From Artemisia argyi (lineage: Eukaryota > Streptophyta > Magnoliopsida > Asterales > Asteraceae): a stretch of 64,000 bases of DNA. Shown here piece by piece: positions 34,673 to 50,708 of the stretch. Position numbers and translations under genes: made by a program. Position 1 is the first letter of the stretch. Every line of letters starts with the position of its first letter. Under the pieces are notes generated by a model. That model saw only the letters and a program-made list of their open reading frames with translations, ran no database searches and had not been told where the DNA came from. The DNA is taken from NCBI GenBank assembly GCA_030686995.1, contig CM060684.1, forward strand, positions 11,161,897 through 11,225,896, given 5' to 3'.

Positions 34673-36328
34673 TGTGAAAACGTAGAGGGGGGGGGGGGGG
34701 TTGAATACGTTACCATTTAAAAACTTTATTACTTGTTGTATCAAATATTCATTCTTAGCTTGTTCTAATATGAAATATATTAAGTGTAGTTTATGACTAG
34801 CATAAACTAAAGACAAGTTATCACACAAGCATAAACAACAAGTCACAACACAAACAATCACATAATGCAAACAATATAGAAAAGCAATAAGTAAAAGGAA
34901 AGTGCAAACCGAACACGAGGATTTATAGTGGTTCGGTCACGGATCTCCTCTCCGCCCTACTCCACTCCTCGAGTACTCAACTCAAGAGTTACTTCACTAG
35001 ATCAACAACCTCCCTTCTCGGCGGAGAAAACCTTACACGTCGCTTACAAGATTACCGACACTAAGCTAGATGTCGAGTTCTTTTACAAGGGTACAACCAC
35101 TCCCATCGTCGCCTATACAATATTTCCGACACTAAGCTAGATGTCGAGTTCTTTACCAAGGGTACAACCACTCCCGCTATGTTTTGTGGCCCAACATAAA
35201 AACCTTGTGTTTTATGGCACAAACACATAAACCATCTAATCTATATTGTGATGATACAATGATGATCCAAGACATAAAAGTCTAATGGATATGAATGACT
35301 AATCTACATGAACTTCTTGAATAAGAAGTCTTCAATCATTGAGGATGTCAAGTAACCTTGAATCTTCATATGTTGGAATGCTTGAATGAATGGTGACTTC
35401 AAGATCTTGTAACCTTCTTGGTGGATCATGAAGTATGATATGCTTACAACAAAGATGAATGTTAGAAGCATTATGATCATTATAGAAAGGGTGATCTACA
35501 TAGATTCCTACTTATCTATGTGTGTGTGTTTTTTCATCTTTTCATCAACTTCCTAAGTAAAACATGAACTTCTATTTATAGACAAAACAAGTAAAGAAGT
35601 TTTCCAAAACCATGTTCTATAAACCATGTTCCAAAACCATGGGTTACTATTAGAGTCAACATTGACAAGACATATGCATATACTAAATGTTGACAAGACA
35701 AGACATATATGTTTCCTAGTCAACTTACAAGGACTATGACACATCTTAAAAGATCTTTGACCAAATCATTTTCCAAAAATGTTTCCAAGTCAACTACAAT
35801 CTATGACACATCTTAAATGATCTTTGACAAAGATAATTTCCAAATATAGTTTTCCATTTTATGAAAAATACATTTAGACAAATGTATATATTAACTTAAA
35901 AAGGTAAATTACTTGTATAAAAAAATATATTAGCTAGCTATATAATATTTAGTAAGTTACTAAAAATGTTTTATGTACTTATGTTGATACAAGACACATT
36001 TTTATATATTGTAAACTTACTAATATTATCTAGACACCTAATGTGACACTTATTCTATTTAACACCTAAAATGTACTTTGACACCTAAAATACTTAAAGA
36101 CTCCTAAAGTATTTTAGTCATTCTAAGGGGTTTGATCATAATGCCACATAACAAACATGTACGAACCTGTGTTGTAGCATACGATGACTCGAGACGTTGA
36201 GAGATGTTGAGACAAAATATGATTACGAGTAACTTGTACATTTTACGTTATGTATCAAGTTATACGTTTGTCATCAATCAAAACAAACGAGACTGTATAG
36301 ATTAAATATCGTAATATTTGCACTAACA
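34673..36328 (-). repeat. 3' LTR of the SIRE-like element
   Basis: 1656 bases, with a run of about 14 G near 34686. TATA-like words on the minus strand occur at about 35570-35583 (CTATAAATAG) and 34917-34929. Confidence 0.9.
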
Positions 36329-36346
36329 ATCTCCCCCTTTTTTATG
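36329..36346 (-). other. Polypurine tract of the SIRE-like element
   Basis: Minus-strand AAAAAAGGGGGAGAT abuts the 3' LTR. Confidence 0.85.
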
Positions 36347-36800
36347 ATGACAAAATATGTAAACGTGATAGAACGTAAAATGTAAAAAGTTACTTGTGTC
36401 CGTATTACTTACTTGTATCCGCAACACACCTTCTACATTTCCTTCTCCGTTTACACTCTTCTCCCCCTTTTGTCGAAACAAAAAGGGGTGTGTCCTTGGA
36501 GTTAACTTAATTTCTCCCCGAAATGGCGAGCTTGCATCATCCCTAGTGAAGTTAATTCTTCAACTCCGATTTCCTAAGGTTGTTGTGTCCCTTAGGTTGT
36601 TAGCGGATCCATGGATCAAATTAAGTTCCTTGACCTATATCAAGGTTAGTGTTGTGCAACATAAAAATTATACGAAAAATGCATGATGAATAAAATTCAT
36701 TTTGGACTATGTTGACTTATCTCCTTCTTTTTTTCGAAACACAAAAGTGCGTCGAAGAATGAGAATAAAGAAAAATGTGTGCATGCTTCCCCTAGATTGT

Positions 36801-37165
36801 AGCTCCCCTTGATCAATACTCCCCATTGTTAGGGTCCCAACGTATATGACACAAGAAATAAGAAAGCTACAAAAACAAAGGTTAGTGCATGATTAGCTCC
36901 CCCTTGATCAATACTCCCCGTTGATAGGGTACCAACGTATATGATACAAGGATAAGAAAGCTACAAAAGAAACAAAGGTTAGTGTATGATTGACTCCCCC
37001 TTGATCAATACTCCCCGTTGCTAGGGTACCAACGTATATGATGCAAGGATGAAGAACCCTACAAAATAAAGGTTAGTATAGGACAATAATTTTCCTATGC
37101 TTGACGGAAGCTCCCTTTGTTATAGGGCGTCAATATGAACCTACAAAACAAAAGTTAGTATAGTG
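36801..37165. repeat. Tandem ~95-base repeats carrying polypurine-tract-like words
   Basis: Units start at 36801, 36895 and 36992, with a degenerate fourth from about 37090. Each has CTCCCCCTTGATCAATACTC, CCCGTTG.TAGGG, CCAACGTATATGA and AAAGGTTAGT. On the element's sense strand every unit supplies an AAGGGGGAG word like the true polypurine tract. Confidence 0.85.
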
Positions 37166-37627
37166 GAAGTTTTGTCTTTAGACAAGCATGTCCTCTACAA
37201 CAACGTGTATAGAAGATGCATTAAGAGTGCTTGATGGATATTCCTCCTACGTCAAGAAGCACCTATAATGAAAGAAGGAAAAAAATTTGATGCAAACATC
37301 ATCCTTAGATGATTATGCTATATACGATCGAGTGTATATAATGGTGAATCTACAATGAAAGAGTTAGTGCAATATATTTCATCCCAAGGAAAAGTAAGAT
37401 GTGAATATATAAATGATATAATGGACTCAGAGTAGAGAACCATGAAACCAAACAAAAATCTCATGAGGTGTATGCTTCTAAAAAGAAATGCAATCATAAG
37501 AAAAACGTGAATATAATATGATAGGAACCTACTAAGCAAAGCCTAGAAGGAAGACATGAGGTTGAAATGCTTAAAGAGGATGGTGCTAATGGTGTTGAAG
37601 AGAATGCGAATTTGAGAGAAATATAGA

Positions 37628-37775
37628 AAATTCTGCAGATTTCTGGCGGCACCAAACGAATACACGGGCGGAACCCTGGTTTTGGTTCCGCCTGGTCCGC
37701 TGGGCCAAAACTGGGAATACCCAGAAATTACACGGGCGGAACCCAAAATTTTGTTCAGCCATATCCACCAGACTG
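37628..37775 (-). repeat. GGCGGAACCC module, copy A
   Basis: It contains ACACGGGCGGAACCC twice, GGTTCCGCCTGGTCCGC and TGGGCCAAAACTGGG. Copies B and C lie at 55526-55680 and 57059-57135. Confidence 0.8.
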
Positions 37776-38526
37776 CAAATTCTTAACTGACCAGGTTTTC
37801 GACGGTAAAAATGAATTTCTAATTTCGAAATCTTTCCTAAAACAAAAGCACAATATTAAATCTGATTGGGAAATGACAAAGAGGCAAGTAAAAACACGTG
37901 TATCGTTAGAGTTTGAATGAGGGCTAACGATTTTCATTATACTTTAGTAAAAGTATTGAAACTTTGACAACATCACAAGATTAATAGAAATATGTTTAAC
38001 GCTAATCCATGGTGGTGATGATTAGAGAAAGAGTTGATGAAAGGTGGTGGTTATAATGCATGAATTTAGAGACTCATATGTATAGCAAATGCCATAACGA
38101 ATGAACATATGGACTTGTGCAATCTAAAATTCACAACTCGAGGGATAAGCAACGAATATGACTTGATCATCTATCAAAGATGATGTATCTTGCCATAATA
38201 CATGTTTGAATGGAATTGAAAGAAAGTGAGGACAATAAGCACCTAGGAACAAGAATTCCCTATGAAAAGAAAAAAAATGACATCATATGATGCGAGAGTG
38301 TTGGTTAGACTAACGTGTTGAGAAAGTGTTGGGAATGATGGCTTTGATTAATATATCATTTGCGCTGACAATGACATGCATGATATGTGTCAAGGAAGAA
38401 TAGGATGAGATCCTATGATGGTGTACTTGACAATGAAGTTTTGAAGTCCTAGTTTTGAGAGAAGAAGCCTATACTCCATTTGGTTTTGTTTTTGGTTGTG
38501 GAGATGAAGAACTTTGTCGAACATAT

Positions 38527-41634
<3,108 letters not shown>

Positions 41635-41670
41635 GTCTTCCTCTCTAAAAGGAACTTCGTCCCGAAGTTC
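41635..41670 (-). other. Chromovirus polypurine tract and palindrome
   Basis: Minus-strand AGAGAGGAAGAC abuts the LTR. GAACTTCGGGACGAAGTTC (41652-41670) lies just upstream and is shared with the non-autonomous element at 20170-20188. Confidence 0.8.
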
Positions 41671-42300
41671 AGTTTATGTTGGTCTCTGAAGACGTATTGG
41701 TGAAACGGTGATGATATTCGAGAATTCCAGCGAACTTTCACGATAGGAATTCGACTTCGCTTCAAATGTTTGACCACCCGGTCCATGATTTCTGTTGGTT
41801 CTCTAACAATGCTCAAGTCTGACGGCCACTATGCCTACTCTGTCTAAAATATTACATGGTTCAATGTATATCGGGTTTAACTTTCCAAGTTTTTCTGAAT
41901 GATATCATGCCTTTCCTAGGCAGAACTTTCAACATAACTCTACCTACCAACTTGAAGTTTTAATGGTTTACAACTTATTGAACTTGTAACTGATTCTTGA
42001 CTTGTAGGAAATTTCTGGTTATTTCATGAATGCCTACTAGACTAGTATGTTGGGCTTTTCCAAATTTCGATCCGTCAATGGATATTAGCACCTCGACCAT
42101 AGAGTGCCTCAAATGGTGTAGTCTCTATGCTCGCGCGATAACTATGATTGCAACTGAATTTGGTTTACGATAACTGGTTAGTCTAACCATTTCTAGGGTC
42201 AATCACTCATGCTCTGAGCATACTTTCCTATGTTTGAATTGTTCTCTCGCTTTGACCATCGGTCTGAGGATGATAGGTGATGTTTACATCTAAATGGGTT
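41640..42300 (-). pseudogene. Chromovirus integrase C-terminus and chromodomain remnant
   Basis: On the minus strand, broken frames show a diverged copy of the HPQTDGQSERTIQT integrase motif (about 42235-42280), then FEALYGRGA (about 42095-42125), then a KLVGRVMLKV..RKGMI stretch of the integrase tail (about 41895-41970), then EIMDRVVKHLKRSRIPIVKV and RWNS (about 41725-41800), the chromodomain-containing end that targets integration to heterochromatin in this clade. Multiple stops and shifts separate these pieces. Assignment rests on remembered clade motifs. Confidence 0.75.
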
Positions 42301-44551
42301 TCTGAAGGAAATCCTGAAATGATTGCTTGAAGTCCAAGGTGACTCGGTTTCCTTAACAGGAATAACTGAAATGGGTACAATAAACCTTTGTGACTAATTC
42401 CACAACGTTCGGTCCTTCGAACTTGGCGTTATCTGAAAGGGATAGAATATAGGTAATAATTTGATTCCTTGTGTTTTGTTCCAACGGATGATAATACATG
42501 TCTTTCTTTGCCTAGTGGGTTTGGTCTCCACTACTGAAGTTGGTGATCAATTTGTGATGTCCTTCCTAATTCCTTCATCACATATTCAAATATTCTTTAT
42601 TGTCAAGTCACAAAATCCTAAATGCATAAGCGATGTAGTAGGGAAATTTTTACTGGAAATTTGTCTCGCGATTGTGAGTTTTGGTTAAAATATTTTTCTG
42701 AATAAACGAATTTAGAAAATGGAGCAAATGAGTTACTAAGTAATATTTTTCCTGATGATTCAAAATTTCAGTAGTTATGAAATAGAAAAATGTTTTCAAA
42801 CATGTTGTGATTAAGACTGCTTACCAAAGTTTGATGTCTATGTATATTTCTCATTGTACAATAGTGTTGCTAAAGATTGACAAAAAAGGAACGTACTTGT
42901 TCAAAATAGGAATTTCAGAAATCATTTTTCCACAAGGTATGTGATTTATGTAAACGCAATTTTTGAATCAACTTTGTTTAAAAGTGAAAACACTAACAAG
43001 GATACAATGGTAGGATAGAAAATGTTCGCTTAAATGCATAGATGTCTAACATTTAGTTCCTGAGGTTGAATAATGCCTATTGGTGGTTATCAGGCATAAC
43101 TACAAGCATAGGTATTTAGACTAACTTAAGTCCTGAAATATTTTATCGTTGTAATTGACAAGACGAAGGTATCACTTGATGTTGTATCGATGAATGTCTA
43201 TTCTGTTTTCCCATGTAGATGAGGAGATATGTTCTGGTTTGATCCCTTTCTTGGTATGAAGGTGAGGTTATCTGAAATTTCTAGAGACATAATGCCTTAG
43301 AGGAATCTACATCGATATTCTTGATTCAAACAATTGTCCTTTGTGAAAACTTACTGCAAGAAAGTTTATGTATGGATGAGGCCATGTTTAAATGAAATGC
43401 TCTACAGTCTCAATTAGAAGCTTGGTTTATTTCTATTGTGTTGTCCTGCGGACATTTATATTGAGTTCAATCCTGTATGTACCTTTAAATGATAGAATTT
43501 GACAACTAAGTCAGAGATGGTGATTTGGATGGTCTCGCAGTATCTTAGAATTTGTTGTTGAGTTATGAATTCTCTCACTATATACTTCTAATCCTGGTTA
43601 GTAGTTCTGTAATCCTTTCGTTGCTTTTATTATATAGAGGAATCCTGCATGTAATTGATATAGAAAGTCTCTCCTAGGGAAGTCAATGGGAAAATCAATC
43701 TTAATGGCTAAGTGGGTGACAGGTGGGGTAAGTATCCAGAGATAGTTCAGCAAAAGGGATGTTTATGGAAGAGTTCATTTGTTTACAAAACTTTTAAATG
43801 AAGATTGTTATTAACAATCCTTTGAAAAGGTAATTATTTCCTTCATGGCATAATCCTTCCTGAATTTTACATAGGTGATCAGGCTATGTATAATTGAGGA
43901 CTAATGATGCGATGTTAGATTTTGTCAAAATATCATAACTTTTCTCAAAAGTTTTAGATGGTGTTCAACGCATTGTTATTAAAAAATGGTATCCTGATGT
44001 TTTCTTTCAAGTAACATGAAAATTGCCACGCGTAATAATAGTAAATACTTGGTGTAATGACAGAAAAATCAATTTATAGGATGGTAATAAAATAGCTTAC
44101 TTCAGAAATTTTTCTGTAAAACAGTTTTCCCATATGATAGTAAAATCGCTTGAATGGTGTATTGGATACGTGGGTGAATCTTGTCGAATGGTAATAGTCT
44201 ACTAATTCGTCAAAAATGAAATCAGCCTAATCCCTAATAAGACAATGATAAAATGTTGCGAAACGATTGAAGTTTAAGCAATTGGGATAGAAAATGGAAT
44301 AAACGAAGGTTATGATTATCACAAAGGTAACAAAAGATAGATATTACATTGGATAGAAAAGTGCTTAATACAACTAGGTTATGTCATCGTACCAACGGTA
44401 AGTACAAAAGGAAAGATACAACCATAAAGGGCTCGAACTACGGTTTATATATTGAAACAAGGCTCCTCCTGCTGAAGCATTGTTGTTATCCTTGATGTTG
44501 CTAATATCCTGACGGTTCTCTTTCAACAGCTCACGCTATTCCTCGAGCGAT
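42301..44551 (-). other. Decayed or replaced pol region of the chromovirus
   Basis: About 2.2 kb where protease, RT and RNase H are expected but none of their motifs could be read by eye on either strand. The region is also shorter than an intact pol, so deletion and decay are both likely. Confidence 0.5.
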
Positions 44552-45505
44552 TCAGTCTTGATTCCCAAGTTCCTGATTTTCCTTGTTCCTTAGCTCCGGG
44601 CAGTCCTTTTTGAAATGCCCTAAGTTTCCACATTTGAAGCAACTCCCTGGGATCCTCTGATTTGTGAGTTTCCTACAGTCCTCAGTCTGATGACCCTGCT
44701 TCTTGCACACTCCACACGGTTCACTACAATGATCTCGGTGATGTAGATTACACAGGTTGCAGTAAGGTAAATTTCCAGTATACCTTCTCTTTGTGTGCGG
44801 TCCTGCAGCAAAGGCTCTATTCACTTCTTGTCCTTTGGGTGATTGTTGGGCAGCATTGCAACCTAGATTGTTGTTCCACTTCCTTTTATTGTCACTATTG
44901 TTTCCTGATGTCTTGGCGTGAACTATGAGTTCCTTTGCTTCGATCGCCATTTTGATAGCTTCAGACATGGCATCGGGTTCCCATGCGATGATCAACATAC
45001 GAATTTCATGGGAGAGTCCCCCGATGTACCTTTCAAGTTTCTTGCTTTCCGGTTCATCCATTGCAGGACCTAGTCATGTTAATTCATAAAAATGAGTAGT
45101 GTACTCGTCAACATCATTTCCTACCATGGTAAAGTTTAGTGTTTCCTGTTCTATTGCTCGTAATTCATTTCCTATACAAAATGTTTTACCCATCATCCTT
45201 CTTAGTTTCTCCCAAGAGTGTGAGTAAGCAGCATCAACTCCCACCATCATAATATGTTTGGTCCACCATTCCTGGGCATGATCCTGAAAAGTGCATGTGG
45301 CGAACTTAACCTTGTCTTCCTTACGATAGTCGCCACATCGAAATATTGTTTCTATTTCTTCGAACCATTTGAGAAATTCCTTTGTGTCTCTAGTTCCTCT
45401 AAAGGAGGGAGGATTGCACCCCATAAATTCCACATGAGTAAGTTCCTTAGTGAGGGCAGTGGCTATGTTCTTGGCAATGACTTGTCCAACAGCAGCTTGC
45501 GTCAT
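44552..45505 (-). pseudogene. Chromovirus gag with one in-frame stop
   Basis: A single frame of 318 codons from ATG 45503-45505. It carries the Retrotrans_gag domain (NPPSFRGTRDTKEFLKWFEE, VKFATCTFQDHAQEWWTKHI, LRRMMGKTFCIGNELRAIEQ), then KLERYIGGLSHEIR, then a Cys/His-rich tail with CGVCKKQGHQTEDC and a standard CCHC knuckle CFKCGNLGHFKKDC for RNA packaging. A TGA at about 45071-45073 follows HFYELT, where related gags read on, probably an AGA-to-TGA change. Without readthrough the knuckles are lost. Frame continuity on both sides is otherwise complete. Confidence 0.9.
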
Positions 45506-46756
<1,251 letters not shown>

Positions 46757-46768
46757 GCTCTGATGCCA
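46757..46768 (-). other. Chromovirus primer-binding site
   Basis: Minus-strand TGGCATCAGAGC, three bases from the LTR. Confidence 0.85.
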
Positions 46769-47773
46769 ATCTGTCACACCCCCAATTTACCTGACTTGCA
46801 GCGGAATGGAATGCCTGGGGGTGTCTGTCATAGCATCACAGTTACAGTTACATTGAACGATCTAAAGTGTCGTTTGGAAAATACTTCGTTTGATCATTGA
46901 AATAATCCAGAGTTTACAAAATGAGGTCCCCAAATGGTGTTGCAAGTTTATGAAAAATAAGTCATACTAGATCAAACATTTACATAAGTGCATGAAGTAA
47001 TAGTGAGACGCGTCGACTCCGCAACTCCATGAAGGTCCAAATGCATGTCACATGAGCTACCTTAATAACCTGAAATACATTGCTAAAACGTCAACACGAA
47101 TGTTGGTGAATTCCATAGGTTTATAAAATGTAATGTTGTACGGCCACCACAAGTATAAGTGCATGACAAAAGTCACGTAAAATAGTACAATAGACCTTAA
47201 GCTCATGACCCCGAAGCTAGACTGATGAAATATAGGCCCCTCCTGAATGTTTTACCAGAACACTCAAATGTGACAGACATGAAATGCATCCGCTTACTGT
47301 TTGTAAATACTACCACAGATGGAGGCGTCACCCTCAATAGATCTATCCACTCACTCTCGCTTAATCGGCAAATTAACGGTCCATGATAATAAATAGGGGA
47401 CTTTAACATGTTGGTATGGCAACTTAAGCAATGTACATATGTTTTAGTACTTGGGCTCGTACTAAAATGATTGATGCAATGTATTCCCCCGTGGGATTTG
47501 AAATCAAAATATTGAATTGAAAACGGGGCTATGAAAACTCACCTCTTGCTGATGATACTGTGTGATGAAGTGTAATGAACAACAATGAACAATTAGCTGC
47601 CGCAACCTAATATGAATGATGAACGATCTACTTTAGATCATGAAATGATATTGTGAATGTCCATGCACATGTTTCCTATACCACTCTACTCTTTGAAAAA
47701 TACTTGTTGTTATCAAAATAATACATTTTCCAAAACTTAGGAAAATATGGCAACTAGAAAATAAAACTAGTTG

Positions 47774-47839
<66 letters not shown>

Positions 47840-48254
47840 TACTTATAATGGAGATTTGGTCAACAAGTCAAGAAATGAAAAACTGAAATTAATGTAATTC
47901 CCATTTTGCCCTTGTCCTCACATATAAACCTAACACTAAAAGTAAATACCAGTGCTGCTCATTCTCACATCTCATCTCACCAATCACGCTCTCAAAAAAA
48001 ATAAAGAAAAAAAAAACTCATAGATACAATCACCACCACTTTCATCTAAAACAAGCTCACTCTCACCACCAACATAAACCATCAAAAATAAAAAATAAAA
48101 TAACCTAAACAAACAACCACCTGCTGTGCTACAAAAACCATCAAAAAAATTATGTTATCATCTACAAAAGCCATCCCAACTCACCCAGCAACACTACGCC
48201 GCCGCCACCACCCAATCAGCCGACTGCACCACCGAAACCTTCCAACATCAAGTT

Positions 48255-48610
48255 TTGAGGTATAAAGTTTTTTTTGTAGATCTATTTTTTTCCGTAGATC
48301 TATTGTTTTGAGGTATAAAGTTTTTTTCGTATATATTTTTTATAGATCTATTTTTTTGTAGATCTATCTTTTTTTTAGATCTACAATTTCTTTTTGTTGA
48401 TCTGCACTTTTTTTTTCCAAGATCTAAATTTTGTTTTAAAGATCCTTATGGTTTGTTTGTTGATCTAAAGTTTTTTTTATAGATATCCGTATGGTTTGTT
48501 TGTTGATCTAAAGTTTTTTTTTATAGATCCGAATATTTTTTTGTGGATCTAAAGTTTTTTTCGTAGGTTTAAAAGTTTTTTTTATAGATCCGTACGTTTT
48601 TAGATCTATT
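48255..48610. repeat. Degenerate GATCTAAAG-poly-T repeats in the Helitron
   Basis: About a dozen irregular units of (A)GATCT(A) plus 5-9 T, with two near-identical stretches reading TATGGTTTGTTTGTTGATC (about 48447 and 48491). Non-coding. Confidence 0.75.
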
Positions 48611-48618
48611 GGTTTATT

Positions 48619-48620
<2 letters not shown>

Positions 48621-48689
<69 letters not shown>
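48621..48689. repeat. (AT)n microsatellite in the Helitron
   Basis: About 34 AT units following the poly-T repeats. Confidence 0.95.
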
Positions 48690-48692
<3 letters not shown>

Positions 48693-50339
48693 TGTAGATC
48701 TAACGTTTTTGTATTATTTTTGTTAGTGCCGCCACTTGCAGTCACTTACCGCCGCTGCCCGCTGCTGTTGCCGCCGCTCTCTCGCCAGAAAAAAGTTGTG
48801 ACAGTCGCCGGAAAAATTGTGTACGCCGGAATAGTTTGTGTCGCTACCGGGAATCCTTTCTATCGCCCGAATAGTATGCTTTATTTTTAAAATTGTTGCT
48901 AATATTTATTCTGTAAATTTTTGTTAATATTTATCATGTTAATTTTGTTATAATAATGTTTATGGTTTAAAGTTTATATTATAAATTTTGTAATAAGTTT
49001 ATATGGTAAACATTGTTATAAAGTTTGTCTTGTAGATTTGTTATTAATTTATGGTCGTATTCAAGTGTTGTTGGCTATTAATCTTTGCTTTCATTTACAG
49101 TAGCATTTTGTTGGCAATGTTTGAATTTGGTGATTATGATTTTGTTGATGATGTTTTGAAACCGATGACGTGTTTAGTATTTTGTTGTGGAGATGATAGG
49201 ATGATGATAGACTCACATGTAAAACAAATACTTTTTGTTTTCTTCCATTCTTAATGTAAGAGTGTGGCCAAAAAATATGACAAAATGGTTGGACTAATTG
49301 TTGCATACATTTTTGCAAAGGAGAATTTACAATCGTGTATATTTGTATATATGAATTTTAAAAGTTTGAAATATTAAGACATGCAACTTATAACAAAATT
49401 TTATAACGCATGATGAAGCAAATTTCGAGATAGGGATTTATAGGCTTGTAGCTGTCGCAAAAGTAGAAAAGGACAACTATTGACTGTCAGATATTAACAT
49501 TTAAATGGACTAAAAGATAGTCAAATAAGAAAATAATAAAGTATCAATCACAACATGGTGGACCTAGAACTACCAATTACAAAATCTTTGATTACCAATT
49601 ATACGAGGTCATGAATTGATTGTGTAAAAAACTGTTTAGCATCGTTGGTGTGAGGTAGCTGGTTTGGCAAACTAGCGAACTTTTAGATTAGAAGTGTAAA
49701 TGATATAATTTGTGAAAATAATCTCCATAATATTTTAAAAACTGGTTTTAAGAACTTATTTTTTGAGAACTTATTTGTTTAAAATAATACACAATCTTTG
49801 TCATCAAAACAAATATTATTTTTTTTGACTAAAGCTTATTATTCAACAAAATAATCTCAAGCTTTCATAATATTTCACAATCTCTCACGCCAACCTACCC
49901 TGGATGCATACATAATATGATTAGTGAGAATCATATATCATTGTCTCACAAGATAAGCACGCCGCCTGCTTGCTGGCCGGGCGAATCTAAGTTCTCTTCC
50001 GGTCAACTGTCCACCCAGTCAAGTGCAAAAAAACACAGTAGAATCACGCAATGCACGCTGTTGGTGTGCTTCCTGCTCGTGAGGAAAGAAAGAAGAGTGA
50101 CAAGGTTAAGTTCAGATTTGACTGTTATTGTACGCAAGAACTTAAATATCAAATACAAATTCAATTTGATTGCTGATTTAGAATAATTCTAACGCAACTG
50201 AGAATATCACATTGTTGCGGCTACGTAACCATGCCACTATTAAAAAAGTGTTTAGCGAGCGAGATTTTCTAACGCTACAAATACAGTTTGTCGAAAGTAA
50301 TTTACTCGCCGCCAAAATATTGTCAAAAATTAAACACCG

Positions 50340-50634
50340 CTGCCGCTAGGCGCGGGTACTCGTGTAGTACAACCATTTTGATATTTTCATGTTCATGTTA
50401 AAAATTACACAAAACACTTATCACAATATCGCAACTATAAATGTTTTTATATGTTGTTTGATAGATGTTAAGAATTTTTCTTAGACTTTAGTTATCGTGT
50501 AGTACAACCATTTGCAATTACATTATGATATGTTCACGTTCTATTTTGAACGCTACACAAAACACTCACCACAATATCACAAATTGTTAATTATCTGCCG
50601 CTAGGAACCGTTGCTATGCACGGGTATTCGTCTA

Positions 50635-50635
<1 letters not shown>
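50340..50635 (+). repeat. Tandemly repeated Helitron 3' end
   Basis: GCCGCTAGGCGCGGGTACTC then CGTGTAGTACAACCATTT (about 50342-50378), a second CGTGTAGTACAACCATTT (about 50501-50518), and the terminal GCCGCTAGG...GGGTATTCGTCTAG. The body between (TACACAAAACACT.ACCACAATATC) is duplicated. Confidence 0.75.

Positions 50636-50708
<73 letters not shown>

Larger units (their letters stand above)
36347..38526 (-). other. 3' interior of the SIRE-like element, non-coding
   Basis: It contains a second CTCCCCCTTTTGTCG-type tract at about 36462-36478, the tandem array at 36801-37165 and a GGCGGAACCC module at 37628-37775. No protein is recognised on either strand. The window 37630-37975 is a diverged duplicate of 55526-55880. 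It ends at the CATAT target site (38522-38526) of the nested chromovirus. Confidence 0.6.
47835..50635 (+). mobile_element. Non-autonomous Helitron-like element
   Basis: It interrupts the LTR's AT microsatellite (AT tracts 47777-47837 and 50637-50706). The 3' end reads CACGGGTATTCGTCTAG followed by T. This is the CTRR|T terminus of Helitrons, with a small stem (CCGTTGC/GCACGG, loop TAT) about 11 bases before CTAG. There is no target-site duplication beyond A|T. The 5' end starts about ACTACTTATAATGGAG, and the canonical TC is not clear because of the AT tract. No Rep/helicase ORF is present. A gene-like GC-rich stretch (48725-48860, GCCGCC/CGCCGG words) could be captured host DNA. Confidence 0.65.

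Noticed and set aside
36396..36686. 96-codon plus-strand ORF near the SIRE-like polypurine tract
   Set aside because: Antisense to the element, composed largely of pyrimidine-rich tract sequence.
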